Source: Fertoeibacter niger
Lineage (GTDB): Bacteria > Pseudomonadota > Alphaproteobacteria > Rhodobacterales > Rhodobacteraceae
Assembly (NCBI RefSeq): GCF_009380135.2
Contig: NZ_WHUT02000009.1
Span: 1 to 64,000 of the forward strand
DNA length: 64,000 nt
Direction of reading: 5' to 3'
This document shows, one piece after another, positions 43,268-52,479 of this stretch. Numbering within the stretch: position 1 is the stretch's first letter; each line of letters starts with the position of its first letter. The position numbers and the translations under genes are program-made. The notes under the pieces are model-generated. The model was not told where the DNA came from. It worked only from the letters and a program-made list of their open reading frames with translations, and ran no database searches.

Positions 43268-44986
43268 ATGAGACTTCGTTACGCAACCACCGCCATGGCG
43301 CTTGCGCTGGCGGCCACAGGCATCCCGGCCTGGGCGGATATCGAGGCGGCGAAAGCCTTTCTCGACGCCGAAATCGGTGAACTGTCGAGCCTTGACCGCG
43401 CCGCGCAGGAAGCGGAAATGCAATGGTTCATCGACGCCGCCGCGCCCTATGCGGGCATGGAGATCAAGGTGGTCTCGGAAACCATCACCACCCACGAATA
43501 CGAATCCAAGGTGCTGGCCCCGGCCTTCACCGCCATCACCGGGATCAAGATCACCCATGATCTGATCGGCGAAGGCGATGTGGTGGAAAAGCTGCAGACG
43601 CAGATGCAGTCGGGCGAGAACATCTATGACGCCTATATCAACGATTCCGACCTGATCGGCACCCATTGGCGCTATCAGCAGGTCCGTATCCTTGATGACT
43701 GGATGGCCGGCGAAGGCGCGGCTGTCACCAACCCGAACCTTGATATCGCCGACTTCATCGGCACGTCCTTCACCACCGCGCCGGATGGCAAGCTGTATCA
43801 GCTGCCGACCCAGCAGTTCGCCAACCTTTACTGGTTCCGCTATGACTGGTTCAACGACGCGAAAACCCAGGAAGATTTCAAGGCCAAATATGGCTACGAT
43901 CTGGGCGTTCCGCTGAACTGGTCCGCCTATGAGGACATCGCCGAATTCTTCACCGGCCGCGACATGACCTATGCCGGTGGCCCGGCCTCGGCCTGGGGCA
44001 ACATGGACTACGGCAAGAAAGACCCGTCGCTTGGCTGGCGCTACACCGATGCGTGGATGTCGATGGCCGGCATGGGCGATGTGGGTGAGCCCAACGGTGT
44101 GCCGGTTGATGAATGGGGTATCCGGGTTGACGAGAACTCGCGCCCTGTCGGGTCTTGCGTAGCACGTGGCGGTGCCACCAACGATGCGGCGGCGGTCTAT
44201 GCCGTGACCAAGGCGATTGACTGGTTGCAGAAGTATACTCCGCCAGAGGCGCAGGGCATGACCTTTGGCGAGGCGGGGCCAGTCCCCGCGCAAGGCCAGA
44301 TCGCCCAGCAGATGTTCTGGTATACCGCCTTCACCGCCGACATGGTCAAGGAAGGCCTGCCGGTGATGAACGACGACGGCACGCCGAAATGGCGCATGGC
44401 CCCTTCGCCCCACGGTGCCTATTGGAAAGAGGGCACCAAGGTTGGCTATCAGGACGCCGGATCGTGGACACTGATGAAATCCACCCCGGTGGACCGCGCG
44501 CAGGCCGCATGGCTTTATGCGCAGTTCGTGGTGTCCAAAACCGTGGATGTGAAGAAATCGCATGTCGGGCTGACCTTCATCCGCGAGTCGACGATCGACC
44601 ACGAAAGCTTCACCGAGCGCGCGCCGAAACTCGGCGGTCTGGTGGAATTCTACCGCTCTCCCGCCCGCGTGCAATGGTCGCCCACTGGCACCAACGTGCC
44701 GGACTATCCGAAACTGGCACAGCTGTGGTGGCAGAACATCGGCGACGCCATGTCGGGTGACAAGACCCCGCAAGAGGCGCTGGATGCCCTGTGCGAAGAG
44801 CAGGAAAAGGTGATGGAGCGCATAGAGCGTGCCGGCGTCCAGGGCGACATCGGCCCGAAGATGAACGAACCGCAAGATCCGCAGATCTGGCTGGATGCCC
44901 CCGGCGCGCCGGTGGCGAAACTGGAAAACGAAAAGCCCCAGGGCGAGACGATCAGCTATGACGAGCTGATCAAATCCTGGAACTGA
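43268..44986 (+). CDS. glpV: Glycerol ABC transporter substrate-binding protein GlpV
   Basis: A 572-residue periplasmic binding protein, longer than typical sugar-binding proteins, as usual for GlpV. The signal peptide MRLRYATTAMALALAATGIPAWAD is followed by IEAAKAFLDAEIGELSSLDRAAQEAEMQWF. Later come AWGNMDYGKKDPSLGWRYTDAWMSMAGMGD, GEAGPVPAQGQIAQQMFWYTAF and SPHGAYWKEGTKVGYQDAG. SD GGGAGGAG lies 6 bp before the ATG. The gene ends 10 bp before a strong terminator and ahead of a large inverted repeat, so glpK may be partly uncoupled. Confidence 0.92.
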   Translation: MRLRYATTAMALALAATGIPAWADIEAAKAFLDAEIGELSSLDRAAQEAEMQWFIDAAAPYAGMEIKVVSETITTHEYESKVLAPAFTAITGIKITHDLIGEGDVVEKLQTQMQSGENIYDAYINDSDLIGTHWRYQQVRILDDWMAGEGAAVTNPNLDIADFIGTSFTTAPDGKLYQLPTQQFANLYWFRYDWFNDAKTQEDFKAKYGYDLGVPLNWSAYEDIAEFFTGRDMTYAGGPASAWGNMDYGKKDPSLGWRYTDAWMSMAGMGDVGEPNGVPVDEWGIRVDENSRPVGSCVARGGATNDAAAVYAVTKAIDWLQKYTPPEAQGMTFGEAGPVPAQGQIAQQMFWYTAFTADMVKEGLPVMNDDGTPKWRMAPSPHGAYWKEGTKVGYQDAGSWTLMKSTPVDRAQAAWLYAQFVVSKTVDVKKSHVGLTFIRESTIDHESFTERAPKLGGLVEFYRSPARVQWSPTGTNVPDYPKLAQLWWQNIGDAMSGDKTPQEALDALCEEQEKVMERIERAGVQGDIGPKMNEPQDPQIWLDAPGAPVAKLENEKPQGETISYDELIKSWN

Positions 44987-44996
44987 TCTGAACAGG

Positions 44997-45031
44997 GGCG
45001 GGCGGGGTGTGATGCCCCGCCCGCCTTTTCT
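44997..45031 (+). terminator. Rho-independent terminator after glpV
   Basis: A perfect 11-bp stem GGCGGGCGGGG/CCCCGCCCGCC (44997-45025) with a 7-nt loop is followed by TTTT. It lies between glpV and glpK. Confidence 0.88.
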
Positions 45032-45207
45032 GCATTTTCTGTCTTCAAGTATCCCCGCCGGAGGCCTCGACGCCAGCCGCGGGGGAGCCGCCCTCGGGGG
45101 CATCGAGCCCCGCTCGGGCGGCGCTGCCGGGGGATGTCGCGTGCCGTTGCGCCTGTGGTGACGGTTGAGGCCTCCGGCGGGGATATTTAAAGACAGAAAA
45201 TGTGCAG
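45030..45207. repeat. Large imperfect inverted repeat between glpV and glpK
   Basis: The left arm (45030-45071) and right arm (45165-45207) are near-perfect reverse complements over about 42 bases, sharing TTTTCTGTCTT and CCCCGCCGGAGGCCTC. The 93-bp centre forms further nested stems (GCCGCCC/GGGCGGC, GGGGC/GCCCC). No coding sequence is inside. It resembles intergenic REP/BIME-like palindromes of Rhodobacteraceae genomes (recall), ends 68 bp before the glpK ATG, and could form a long RNA stem. Confidence 0.75.
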
Positions 45208-45275
45208 GGCTCTTGCCCTGCCGGTGTGACATGGCCTTTCCGCGGTGGCGGCGGGGCGCTGCGGGGGACTGTTCG

Positions 45276-46763
45276 ATGCCGACCCATATCCTTGCCATTG
45301 ACCAGGGGACCACTTCATCGCGCGCGATCCTGTTCGACACGGATTTGCGTGTGGTGGCCGTGGCGCAGGAAGAGTTTCCGCAGATTTACCCGCGCCCCGG
45401 CTGGGTGGAACATGATCCGTCGGATCTGTGGTCCACCGTGGCGGGCACGGCGCGGGCGGTGCTGGAAAAGGCGGGAGTCGATGCGCGCGATCTGGCGGCC
45501 ATCGGCATCACCAACCAGCGCGAAACCACATTGGTGTGGGACCGCGCGACCGGCCAGCCGATCCACAATGCGATTGTCTGGCAGGACCGGCGCACCGCCG
45601 ATACCTGTGCCGCGTTGAAGGACGCGGGGCTTGAGGCGGAGATCACGGCAAAGACCGGCCTGCTGCTGGACCCGTATTTTTCGGGGACAAAGCTGAAATG
45701 GTTGCTGGATCACGTGGATGGTGCCCGGGCGCGGGCCGAGGCGGGGGAACTGCTGTTCGGCACGGTGGACAGTTTCCTGATCTGGAAGCTGACCGGCGGG
45801 CGGGTGCATGCGACCGATGCCACCAATGCGGCGCGCACCATGCTATACAACATCCGCGAGGGGCGTTGGGATGCGGGCATCTGCGACCTGCTGGGCGTGC
45901 CCATGGCCATGCTGCCCGAGGTGAAGGATTGCGCTGCCGACTTTGGCGTGACGCGGGCCGATCTGTTCGGGCGCGAGATACCGATCGCCGGGGTGGCGGG
46001 CGACCAGCAGGCGGCGACGGTGGGGCAGGCCTGTTTCAGCCCCGGCATGATGAAATCAACCTATGGCACGGGGTGTTTCGCGCTGCTGAACACCGGCGAT
46101 CAGATGGTGGCCTCCAAAAGCCGCTTGCTGACGACGATTGCCTATCAGTTGAACGGCAAACCCACCTATGCGCTGGAAGGCTCGATCTTCATCGCGGGCG
46201 CGGTGGTGCAATGGCTGCGCGATGGGCTGAAGATCATCCGCGAAGCGAAGGAGACGCAGCCCCTGGCCGATGCCGCCGACCCCGCGCAGGAGGTGGTGCT
46301 GGTGCCGGCCTTTACCGGGTTGGGGGCGCCTTATTGGCGGCCCGATTGCCGGGGGGCGATCTATGGGCTGACGCGCAATTCGGGGCCTGCGGAACTGGCT
46401 CGGGCGGCACTGGAAAGCGTGGGCTACCAGACGCGCGACCTGCTGGAGGCGATGAAGGCGGATTGGGGTGCGGCGGCGGATGGCGTTCTGCGGGTGGACG
46501 GTGGCATGAGTGCCAGCGACTGGGCGATGCAGTTTCTGTCCGACATCATCGGCGCACCCGTGGATCGGCCCGTGGTGACGGAAACCACCGCGCTGGGGGC
46601 CGCTTGGCTGGCGGGCATGCAGGCGGGCATCTGCCCCGGGCCGGAGGAATTTGCGCGCGACTGGGCGCTGGAGCGTCGGTTCGAACCGGGGATGGACGAG
46701 GCGACCCGGCAGGCGAAATACGCCCGCTGGGGTCGCGCCGTGCAGGCGACGATGACGCTGTGA
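45276..46763 (+). CDS. glpK: Glycerol kinase
   Basis: A 495-residue FGGY-family kinase phosphorylating imported glycerol to G3P, which GlpD oxidises. [17 protein letters not shown] is the ATP site near the N-terminus; [30 protein letters not shown] contains the glycerol-contacting Arg-Glu; [29 protein letters not shown] and KSTYGTGCF follow; [22 protein letters not shown] and [19 protein letters not shown] close the fold. I chose the ATG at 45276 although an open frame extends upstream into the inverted repeat, because homologues begin [13 protein letters not shown]. The stop overlaps the next gene as GTGA. Confidence 0.96.
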   Translation: MPTHILAIDQGTTSSRAILFDTDLRVVAVAQEEFPQIYPRPGWVEHDPSDLWSTVAGTARAVLEKAGVDARDLAAIGITNQRETTLVWDRATGQPIHNAIVWQDRRTADTCAALKDAGLEAEITAKTGLLLDPYFSGTKLKWLLDHVDGARARAEAGELLFGTVDSFLIWKLTGGRVHATDATNAARTMLYNIREGRWDAGICDLLGVPMAMLPEVKDCAADFGVTRADLFGREIPIAGVAGDQQAATVGQACFSPGMMKSTYGTGCFALLNTGDQMVASKSRLLTTIAYQLNGKPTYALEGSIFIAGAVVQWLRDGLKIIREAKETQPLADAADPAQEVVLVPAFTGLGAPYWRPDCRGAIYGLTRNSGPAELARAALESVGYQTRDLLEAMKADWGAAADGVLRVDGGMSASDWAMQFLSDIIGAPVDRPVVTETTALGAAWLAGMQAGICPGPEEFARDWALERRFEPGMDEATRQAKYARWGRAVQATMTL

Positions 46764-47893
46764 CGCCCTATGCGATCACATTGCCGGGCCGCATCCTGTT
46801 TGGGCGCGGCGAGGCGGCACGCGCCCCGGCGCTGATCCGGGCCTTTGGCGAACGGGTGCTGGTGGTGCATGGCGCGCAATTCGCGCGGGCTGACTGGCTG
46901 GTGGATGCGCTGGCGGGGCAGGGGGTCGAGATACAGCGCCTGCCTTGCGCGGGTGAGCCTGATCTGGCGATGCTGGAGGAGGCCATTTATCACACGCGCG
47001 GGTTCGAGCCGCAGGTGGTGGTGGGTCTTGGCGGTGGCGCGGTGCTGGACATGGCCAAGGCGTTAGCCGCGCTGATCCCCGCGCCGGGCGGGCCGATGGA
47101 CCATCTGGAGGTGGTGGGGCGCGGGCTGCCGCTGGTCGTGGCTCCCTTGCCGTTCTGCGCGCTGCCCACCACGGCCGGGACCGGGGCCGAGGCGACGAAG
47201 AACGCCGTCATCGGTGTGCCGGGCCGCAAGGTCAGCCTGCGCGATGACCGGATGCTGGCGCGGGTTGCCATTGTCGATCCGGCGCTGACCGATGGCTGCC
47301 CGCGCGGGGTCACGCTGGCCTCGGGGCTGGATGCCATCACACAGGTCATTGAACCCTATGTGTCGTGCCGGGCCACGCCCTTTACCGACGCGGTCACGCG
47401 GCCAGCCATTGCGCAGGGGTTGGCGGCGTTGCGGCGGCTGATGCAGGGCGAGGACAGCACGGCGAGGGATGCGTTGGCGCAGGTCAGCCTGACGGGCGGC
47501 ATGGCGCTGGCCAATGCGGGCTTGGGCGCGGTGCATGGGCTGGCGGGGGTGATCGGCGGGGTGACAGGTGCGGCGCATGGCGCGGTCTGTGGCGTGTTGC
47601 TGGCCCCGGTGCTGGCGATGAACGCCGCGAGGGCCGTGCCGGGCAGCGTGGCGGCTGTGCGGTTGGCCGAGGTGCTGGCGCTGCTGCGGCAAGAGTTTGG
47701 GGCAAGTGATGGCGCGGCGGCGCTGGCGGACTGGGCGGCGGATGCGGGCCTGCCCCGGTTGACGGCGCTGGGGCTGGATGCGGCGCAGCACCGGGCGGTG
47801 GCCGAGGCCGCACAGGCATCATCCTCGATGAAAGGCAACCCGGTGCCGTTGTCAGTGGATGATCTGGTGAGTGTGCTGCGGGCGGCGGGGTGA
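46760..47893 (+). CDS. Iron-containing alcohol dehydrogenase family protein
   Basis: A 377-residue group III (Fe-ADH/maleylacetate reductase-like) dehydrogenase. It starts with GTG at 46760, overlapping the glpK stop by 4 bp. [22 protein letters not shown] is the usual opening, [17 protein letters not shown] binds NAD(P), [16 protein letters not shown] follows, and the metal ligands lie in [15 protein letters not shown] (Asp) and [24 protein letters not shown] (His pair). The substrate is open; coupling to glpK suggests oxidation or reduction of glycerol-related carbonyls or alcohols. It ends the glp operon; 118 bp without clear signals separate it from nasT. Confidence 0.85.
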   Translation: MTPYAITLPGRILFGRGEAARAPALIRAFGERVLVVHGAQFARADWLVDALAGQGVEIQRLPCAGEPDLAMLEEAIYHTRGFEPQVVVGLGGGAVLDMAKALAALIPAPGGPMDHLEVVGRGLPLVVAPLPFCALPTTAGTGAEATKNAVIGVPGRKVSLRDDRMLARVAIVDPALTDGCPRGVTLASGLDAITQVIEPYVSCRATPFTDAVTRPAIAQGLAALRRLMQGEDSTARDALAQVSLTGGMALANAGLGAVHGLAGVIGGVTGAAHGAVCGVLLAPVLAMNAARAVPGSVAAVRLAEVLALLRQEFGASDGAAALADWAADAGLPRLTALGLDAAQHRAVAEAAQASSSMKGNPVPLSVDDLVSVLRAAG

Positions 47894-48011
47894 TCTGCCT
47901 GATAATGCGGCATCTGCCGGGGTGAAGGGTGATTTTCGGGCCGTCAGGCCGCGCCCTTGCTTGCCCTGGCCCCCGTCCCGGCCTAGCCAAAAGCACTCCA
48001 GCGAGGTGCCG

Positions 48012-48596
48012 ATGCCCGAACCCCTGTCCATCGTCGTTGTCGAAAAGGACCGTGAGCGCGCGCAGTTGATCATCGCCGCGCTGCGCGAGGCGGGCGCGAC
48101 CGAGGTGTTCGTGATTGCCGAAGATACCGGGCTGGCGCGGCGCATTGCCGAACGCCGCCCCGATCTGGTGCTGGTCGATATCGCCAGCCCCTCGCGCGAT
48201 GTGCTGGAGGAACTGGCGCTGGCCTCTGGCCCGCTGGAACGGCCGGTGGCGATGTTTGTGGACCGCTCGGATGCCGGGCTGACCCGGGCGGCCATCGAGG
48301 CAGGAGTCTCGGCCTATGTGGTCGATGGGCTGCGCGGCGACCGCATAAAGCCCATTCTGGATGCCGCCATTGCCCGGTTCCACATGTTCCAGAAGATGCG
48401 CACCGAACTGGCCGCCACCAAGGCCGCGCTGGAAGAGCGCAAGGTGATCGACCGCGCCAAGGGCCTGTTGATGCGCGCGCGCGGCATCGGCGAGGAAGAG
48501 GCCTATGCTCTGCTGCGCAAGACCGCGATGGATCAGGGCCGCCGCATCGCCGATATCGCTCAGGCGCTGGTCACGGCGGCGGAGCTGCTGCGATGA
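48012..48596 (+). CDS. nasT: Nitrate-responsive ANTAR antiterminator
   Basis: A 194-residue response-regulator-like protein. A pseudo-receiver domain (SIVVVEKDRERAQLIIAALREAG ... DLVLVDIASPSRDV, residues 6-120) precedes the ANTAR RNA-binding domain (about 135-192: LEERKVIDRAKGLLMRARGIGEEEAYALLRKTAMDQGRRIADIAQALV). NasT binds leader RNA hairpins and lets transcription pass a terminator when NasS has released it. The receiver Asp is in VDIAS and phosphorylation is not thought to be needed. It overlaps nasS by 4 bp. Confidence 0.93.
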   Translation: MPEPLSIVVVEKDRERAQLIIAALREAGATEVFVIAEDTGLARRIAERRPDLVLVDIASPSRDVLEELALASGPLERPVAMFVDRSDAGLTRAAIEAGVSAYVVDGLRGDRIKPILDAAIARFHMFQKMRTELAATKAALEERKVIDRAKGLLMRARGIGEEEAYALLRKTAMDQGRRIADIAQALVTAAELLR

Positions 48597-49759
48597 ACCG
48601 TCATGTGCTGCCCGTGGGCTTCATTCCGCTGGTCGACGCCGCGCCGCTGATCGTGGCGCAGGAAATGGGCTTTGCCGATGAGGAGCGGTTGACGCTGGAT
48701 CTGCGCCGGGCGGCCAGCTGGTCGATGCTGCGCGACATGCTGGTGTTCGGGCAGGTGGACGCGGCGCATATGCTGTCGGTGGTGCCGGTGGCCACGGCGC
48801 TGGGGCTGGGCGGGGCCATGGCGGGGCTGGAGGCGCTGATGGTGCTTAGCCTGAACGGGCAGGTGGTGGCGGTGTCACCCGCACTGGCCGGGCGCATGCA
48901 GGCCGCAGGGCACGGGTTTGATTTCACGGACGCGCAGGCGGCGGGGCAGGCGTTGCTGGCGGCAGGGCAGGGGCTGCGCATCGGGGTGCCGTTTCCGTTT
49001 TCCATGCATGCCGAGCTGATCCACTATTGGCTGGATGGGATGCAGCCGCAGGGGCTGACCATCCATACCGTGCCGCCGCCGCATATGGCCAAGGCGCTGG
49101 CGGCGGGTGAGATTGATGCCTTTTGCGTGGGCGAACCCTGGGGGTCGGATGCGGTGGAGCGCGCGGGTGCGGCGCTGCTGCTGCCGGGTTCCGCGATCTG
49201 GAGTCAGGCGCCCGAAAAGGTGCTGGCAACCCGTGCGGGCTGGGCCGAGGCAGAACCGGAACTCGCGGGCCGCCTGATGCGGGCGTTGTGGCGCACCGCG
49301 CGCTGGCTGGGCGATCCGGCCAACCGGCTGACGGCCTCGGAAATGCTGGCGCGGTCGGACTATCTGGATCTGGAGGCCGAGGTGATTGACCGCGCGCTGA
49401 GCGGTTTGCTGATCACGGCGGCGCGCGGTGCCGAACTGCATGTGCCGCAGTTTCTGGAATATCACGCGGGGGCAGCGAATTTCCCTTGGCGCAGCCAGGC
49501 GGCCTGGATCGGCGCGCGGCTGGCCGGGCGCTTCGGGCTGGATGTGCCGCAGGCTATCGCGGCGGCCAAGGCCACGTTCCGGTCTGATCTGTATCGCCAG
49601 CATCTTGGCCCGGCGGGGGCGGAACTGCCCGCCGCATCGGAAAAGCTGGAAGGCGCATCAGAGGTGCCGACGCCTGCCGCCTCGAATCGCGGCAAGCTGG
49701 TGTTGCAGCGCAACCGGTTCTTTGACGGGCGGATTTTTGATCCGATGCCTGCGGGCTGA
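48593..49759 (+). CDS. nasS: Nitrate/nitrite sensor protein NasS (cytoplasmic NrtA-like)
   Basis: A 388-residue NrtA/CmpA-fold protein without a signal peptide, beginning [33 protein letters not shown]. It has [56 protein letters not shown] and [14 protein letters not shown], the pattern of nitrate-binding proteins. Known NasS holds NasT inactive until nitrate or nitrite binds. The order nasT-nasS-leader-nrtABC gives the whole control loop next to its target. The C-terminal 60 residues (after [12 protein letters not shown]) are divergent. Confidence 0.92.
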   Translation: MNRHVLPVGFIPLVDAAPLIVAQEMGFADEERLTLDLRRAASWSMLRDMLVFGQVDAAHMLSVVPVATALGLGGAMAGLEALMVLSLNGQVVAVSPALAGRMQAAGHGFDFTDAQAAGQALLAAGQGLRIGVPFPFSMHAELIHYWLDGMQPQGLTIHTVPPPHMAKALAAGEIDAFCVGEPWGSDAVERAGAALLLPGSAIWSQAPEKVLATRAGWAEAEPELAGRLMRALWRTARWLGDPANRLTASEMLARSDYLDLEAEVIDRALSGLLITAARGAELHVPQFLEYHAGAANFPWRSQAAWIGARLAGRFGLDVPQAIAAAKATFRSDLYRQHLGPAGAELPAASEKLEGASEVPTPAASNRGKLVLQRNRFFDGRIFDPMPAG

Positions 49760-49769
49760 TGTTTTTTTG

Positions 49770-49797
49770 TGCAGAAATTCTGCGTTGCAGAAATTCT
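49770..49797 (+). promoter_or_regulatory. Direct repeat/palindrome in the nas control region
   Basis: TGCAGAAATTCT occurs at 49770-49781 and again at 49786-49797 (16-bp period), and the first copy extends to the dyad GCAGAA-A-TTCTGC. This is a candidate activator site, possibly NtrC-type, upstream of the leader hairpins. Confidence 0.45.
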
Positions 49798-49837
49798 TGC
49801 CGCGCCACCGATCAGCGTGGTTGCAGCGCCCCGGCCA

Positions 49838-49963
49838 GCCCGCTTTAGTCAAGAAATGCGGGCCAACGATGGTTCGCAACGAAATTCGCCCCGGTGATCG
49901 GGGCACGGGCAAAGCCGCTCGACCATCGCCGCGCAGGAATGCGGCTTTGGTCGGCGGCTTTTT
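49838..49963 (+). ncRNA. nas leader RNA with NasT-controlled intrinsic terminator
   Basis: Between nasS and nrtA (244 bp) lie two short hairpins, 49838-49863 (GCCCGC/GCGGGC) and 49888-49904 (GCCCCG/CGGGGC, 5-nt loop). They are followed by a long terminator stem 49914-49958 (GCCGC-T-CGACCA with TGGTCG-GCGGC, enclosing GCCGC/GCGGC) and TTTTT at 49959-49963. Paired small hairpins before a terminator are the target layout of ANTAR proteins, and nasT is encoded just upstream. Loop identities do not clearly fit the ANTAR hexaloop rule by eye. Confidence 0.7.
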
Positions 49964-50003
49964 CATTTTCCGCGCCACGCTGCGCCAGCCACGGGAACAT
50001 CAC

Positions 50004-51365
50004 ATGCACCGCCTTATGACCCTGCTTGCCGCCACCACGATGCTGACCAGCCCGGCCTTGGCCGAAATGCTGGATGTGGAAAAGGACGAACTGACCCTGG
50101 GTTTCATCAAGCTTACCGACATGGCCCCGCTGGCGATTGCCAAGGAAAAGGGGTTTTTCGAGGATGAGGGGCTTTATGTGACGCTGGAGCCGCAGGCCAA
50201 CTGGAAGGTGCTGCTGGATGGCGTGATCTCCGGGCAACTGGACGGCGCGCATATGCTGGCGGGGCAGCCTATTGCCGCCAGCATCGGCTATGGCACCAGC
50301 GCGAAACTGGTGACGCCGTTTTCCATGGACCTGAACGGCAACGCGATCACCGTGTCGAATGCGGTGTGGGAGCTGATGAAACCCGCCGTGCCCATGGGCG
50401 CAGACGGCAAGCCGCAGCACCCGATTTCCGCCGCCGCGCTGAAGCCGGTGCTGGAAAGCTATGCCGCCGATGGCAAGCCCTTCAACCTGGGCATGGTGTT
50501 CCCCGTCTCCACCCACAATTACGAACTGCGTTACTGGCTGGCGGCTGGCGGCATCAACCCCGGCTATTACTCGCCCGATGACGTGTCGGGCCAGATTGCG
50601 GGCGATGTGCTGATTTCCGTTACGCCGCCGCCGCAGATGCCAGCGACGCTGGAGGCCGGCACGATTGACGGCTATTCGGTGGGTGAGCCGTGGAACCAGG
50701 CGGCGGTGCAAAAGGGCATCGGCGTGCCGGTAATCACCGATGCGGATATCTGGAAGAACAACCCGGAAAAGGTGTTCGGCCTGACGGCGGCCTTTGTTCA
50801 GGAAAACCCGCAGACCACGCTGGCGCTGACCAAGGCGCTGATCCGCGCCGCGATGTGGCTGGACGAGGGCGACAACGCCAACCGCGCCGAAGCGGTGGAG
50901 ATTCTCAGCCGCCCGGAATATGTGGGCGCGGATGCGGCGGTGATCGCCAATTCCATGACCGGCACCTTTGAATTTGAAAAGGGCGATACTCGCCCCGCCC
51001 CCGATTTCAACGTGTTCTTCCGCTACAACGCGACCTATCCGTTTCAGTCGGATGCCGTATGGTATCTGACGCAGATGCGCCGCTGGGGCCAGATCGCCGA
51101 ACCGCAGACCGACGCATGGTTCGCTGAAAGGGCCGCCGAGGTCTATATGCCCGCCGTCTATCTGAAGGCCGCACGGCTGCTGGTGGACGAAGGGCTGGCG
51201 AACGAGGCCGATTTCCCCTGGGACAGTGACGGCTACCGCGCGCCCACCGCCGAGTTCATCGACGGTGTGACCTATGACGGGCGTGCCCCCAACGCTTACC
51301 TTGAAAGCCTGCCCATCGGTCTGAAAGGCGCACAGACGGTTGTCGGCGGCGAGGTGCAGGGCTGA
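50004..51365 (+). CDS. nrtA: Nitrate ABC transporter substrate-binding protein
   Basis: A 453-residue periplasmic nitrate/nitrite receptor. Signal peptide [20 protein letters not shown], then [111 protein letters not shown], and FPFQSD-type [20 protein letters not shown]. It is the first structural gene after the nas leader terminator and a paralogue of NasS. nrtB follows after 40 bp. Confidence 0.94.
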   Translation: MHRLMTLLAATTMLTSPALAEMLDVEKDELTLGFIKLTDMAPLAIAKEKGFFEDEGLYVTLEPQANWKVLLDGVISGQLDGAHMLAGQPIAASIGYGTSAKLVTPFSMDLNGNAITVSNAVWELMKPAVPMGADGKPQHPISAAALKPVLESYAADGKPFNLGMVFPVSTHNYELRYWLAAGGINPGYYSPDDVSGQIAGDVLISVTPPPQMPATLEAGTIDGYSVGEPWNQAAVQKGIGVPVITDADIWKNNPEKVFGLTAAFVQENPQTTLALTKALIRAAMWLDEGDNANRAEAVEILSRPEYVGADAAVIANSMTGTFEFEKGDTRPAPDFNVFFRYNATYPFQSDAVWYLTQMRRWGQIAEPQTDAWFAERAAEVYMPAVYLKAARLLVDEGLANEADFPWDSDGYRAPTAEFIDGVTYDGRAPNAYLESLPIGLKGAQTVVGGEVQG

Positions 51366-51405
51366 CCCTGCACTCGCCCACCGCGCCCACAGACAGGAGA
51401 CAGCC

Positions 51406-52479
51406 ATGACCGCCATCGATACAAACACCCTTGCGCGCGACGCCCGCCGCAGCCGCATCTTTGCCCGCATCAACAGGCTTGACGGTTGGCTGCGCGTGCT
51501 GGGCCTGCCCTGGGTCACGCCGATCCTCAAGGCGCTGGCGGGGGACAACCCGCGCGCGCAGATGAAGGACATCTGGCGGCTGCTGGGGGTGCCCTTGCTG
51601 GCCATCGGGGTTTTCCTGCTGCTGTGGGGCGTACTGGCCCCCCGGGTGCAAACCTCGCTGGGGGCCGTGCCGGGGCCTGCGCAGGTGTGGGAACAGGTGC
51701 TGGTGCTGCATGCCGATGCGGTGGCCGAGGGCGTGAAGGAAGACGAATTTTACGCCCGGCAGGACGAGCGCAACGCGCAACTGATCGCCGAAGGGCAGGC
51801 CGACAAGGTGAAGCTGCGCGATTACACCGGCAAGCCCACGTATTATCAGCAGATCTGGACCTCGATCCAGACCGTGTTCTTCGGCTTTCTGATCGCCACG
51901 ACCATCGCGGTTCCGGTGGGCATCCTCACCGGCCTGTCGCCCACGGCCAATGCCGCCATCAACCCCTTGGTGCAGATTTTCAAACCCGTGTCGCCGCTGG
52001 CCTGGCTGCCCATCGTCACCATGATCGTGTCGGCGGTCTATGCCACCAACGACGGGCTGTTTTCCAAATCCTTCCTCGTGTCGGCCATCACGGTGACGCT
52101 GTGTTCGCTGTGGCCCACGTTGATCAACACCGCGCTGGGTGTGGCCAGCATCGACAAGGATCTGGTCAATGTGTCGAAGGTGTTGAAAATGGGCACCTAT
52201 GCCAAGATCACCAAGCTGGTGCTGCCTTCGGCGTTGCCGCTGATCTTTACCGGGCTGCGGCTTTCGCTGGGCGTGGGCTGGATGGTGCTGATCGCCGCTG
52301 AAATGCTGGCGCAGAACCCCGGGCTTGGAAAATTCGTCTGGGATGAATTCCAGAACGGCAGTTCGCAATCGCTGGCCAAGATCATGGTGGCGGTGCTGAC
52401 CATCGGCATCATCGGTTTCATCCTGGACCGTGTGATGTTCGCGCTGCAATCGCTGTTCACCTTCTCGAACAACCGGTGA
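51406..52479 (+). CDS. nrtB: Nitrate ABC transporter permease
   Basis: A 357-residue inner-membrane permease. An N-terminal cytoplasmic stretch (about 65 residues) is followed by LLGVPLLAIGVFLLLWGVLAP. A periplasmic insertion rich in charged residues, DAVAEGVKEDEFYARQDERNAQLIAEGQ, is typical of proteobacterial NrtB. The BPD_transp_1 domain has SPLAWLPIVTMIVSAV and the EAA loop of LVNVSKVLKMGTYAKITKLVLPSALPLIFTGLRLSLGVGWM. SD AGGAGAC lies before the ATG at 51406. TGATG overlap with nrtC. Confidence 0.94.
   Translation: MTAIDTNTLARDARRSRIFARINRLDGWLRVLGLPWVTPILKALAGDNPRAQMKDIWRLLGVPLLAIGVFLLLWGVLAPRVQTSLGAVPGPAQVWEQVLVLHADAVAEGVKEDEFYARQDERNAQLIAEGQADKVKLRDYTGKPTYYQQIWTSIQTVFFGFLIATTIAVPVGILTGLSPTANAAINPLVQIFKPVSPLAWLPIVTMIVSAVYATNDGLFSKSFLVSAITVTLCSLWPTLINTALGVASIDKDLVNVSKVLKMGTYAKITKLVLPSALPLIFTGLRLSLGVGWMVLIAAEMLAQNPGLGKFVWDEFQNGSSQSLAKIMVAVLTIGIIGFILDRVMFALQSLFTFSNNR

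Noticed and set aside
43217-45340. A 707-codon minus-strand frame
   Set aside because: Antisense to glpV and continuing through the terminator and inverted repeat; no recognisable domains.
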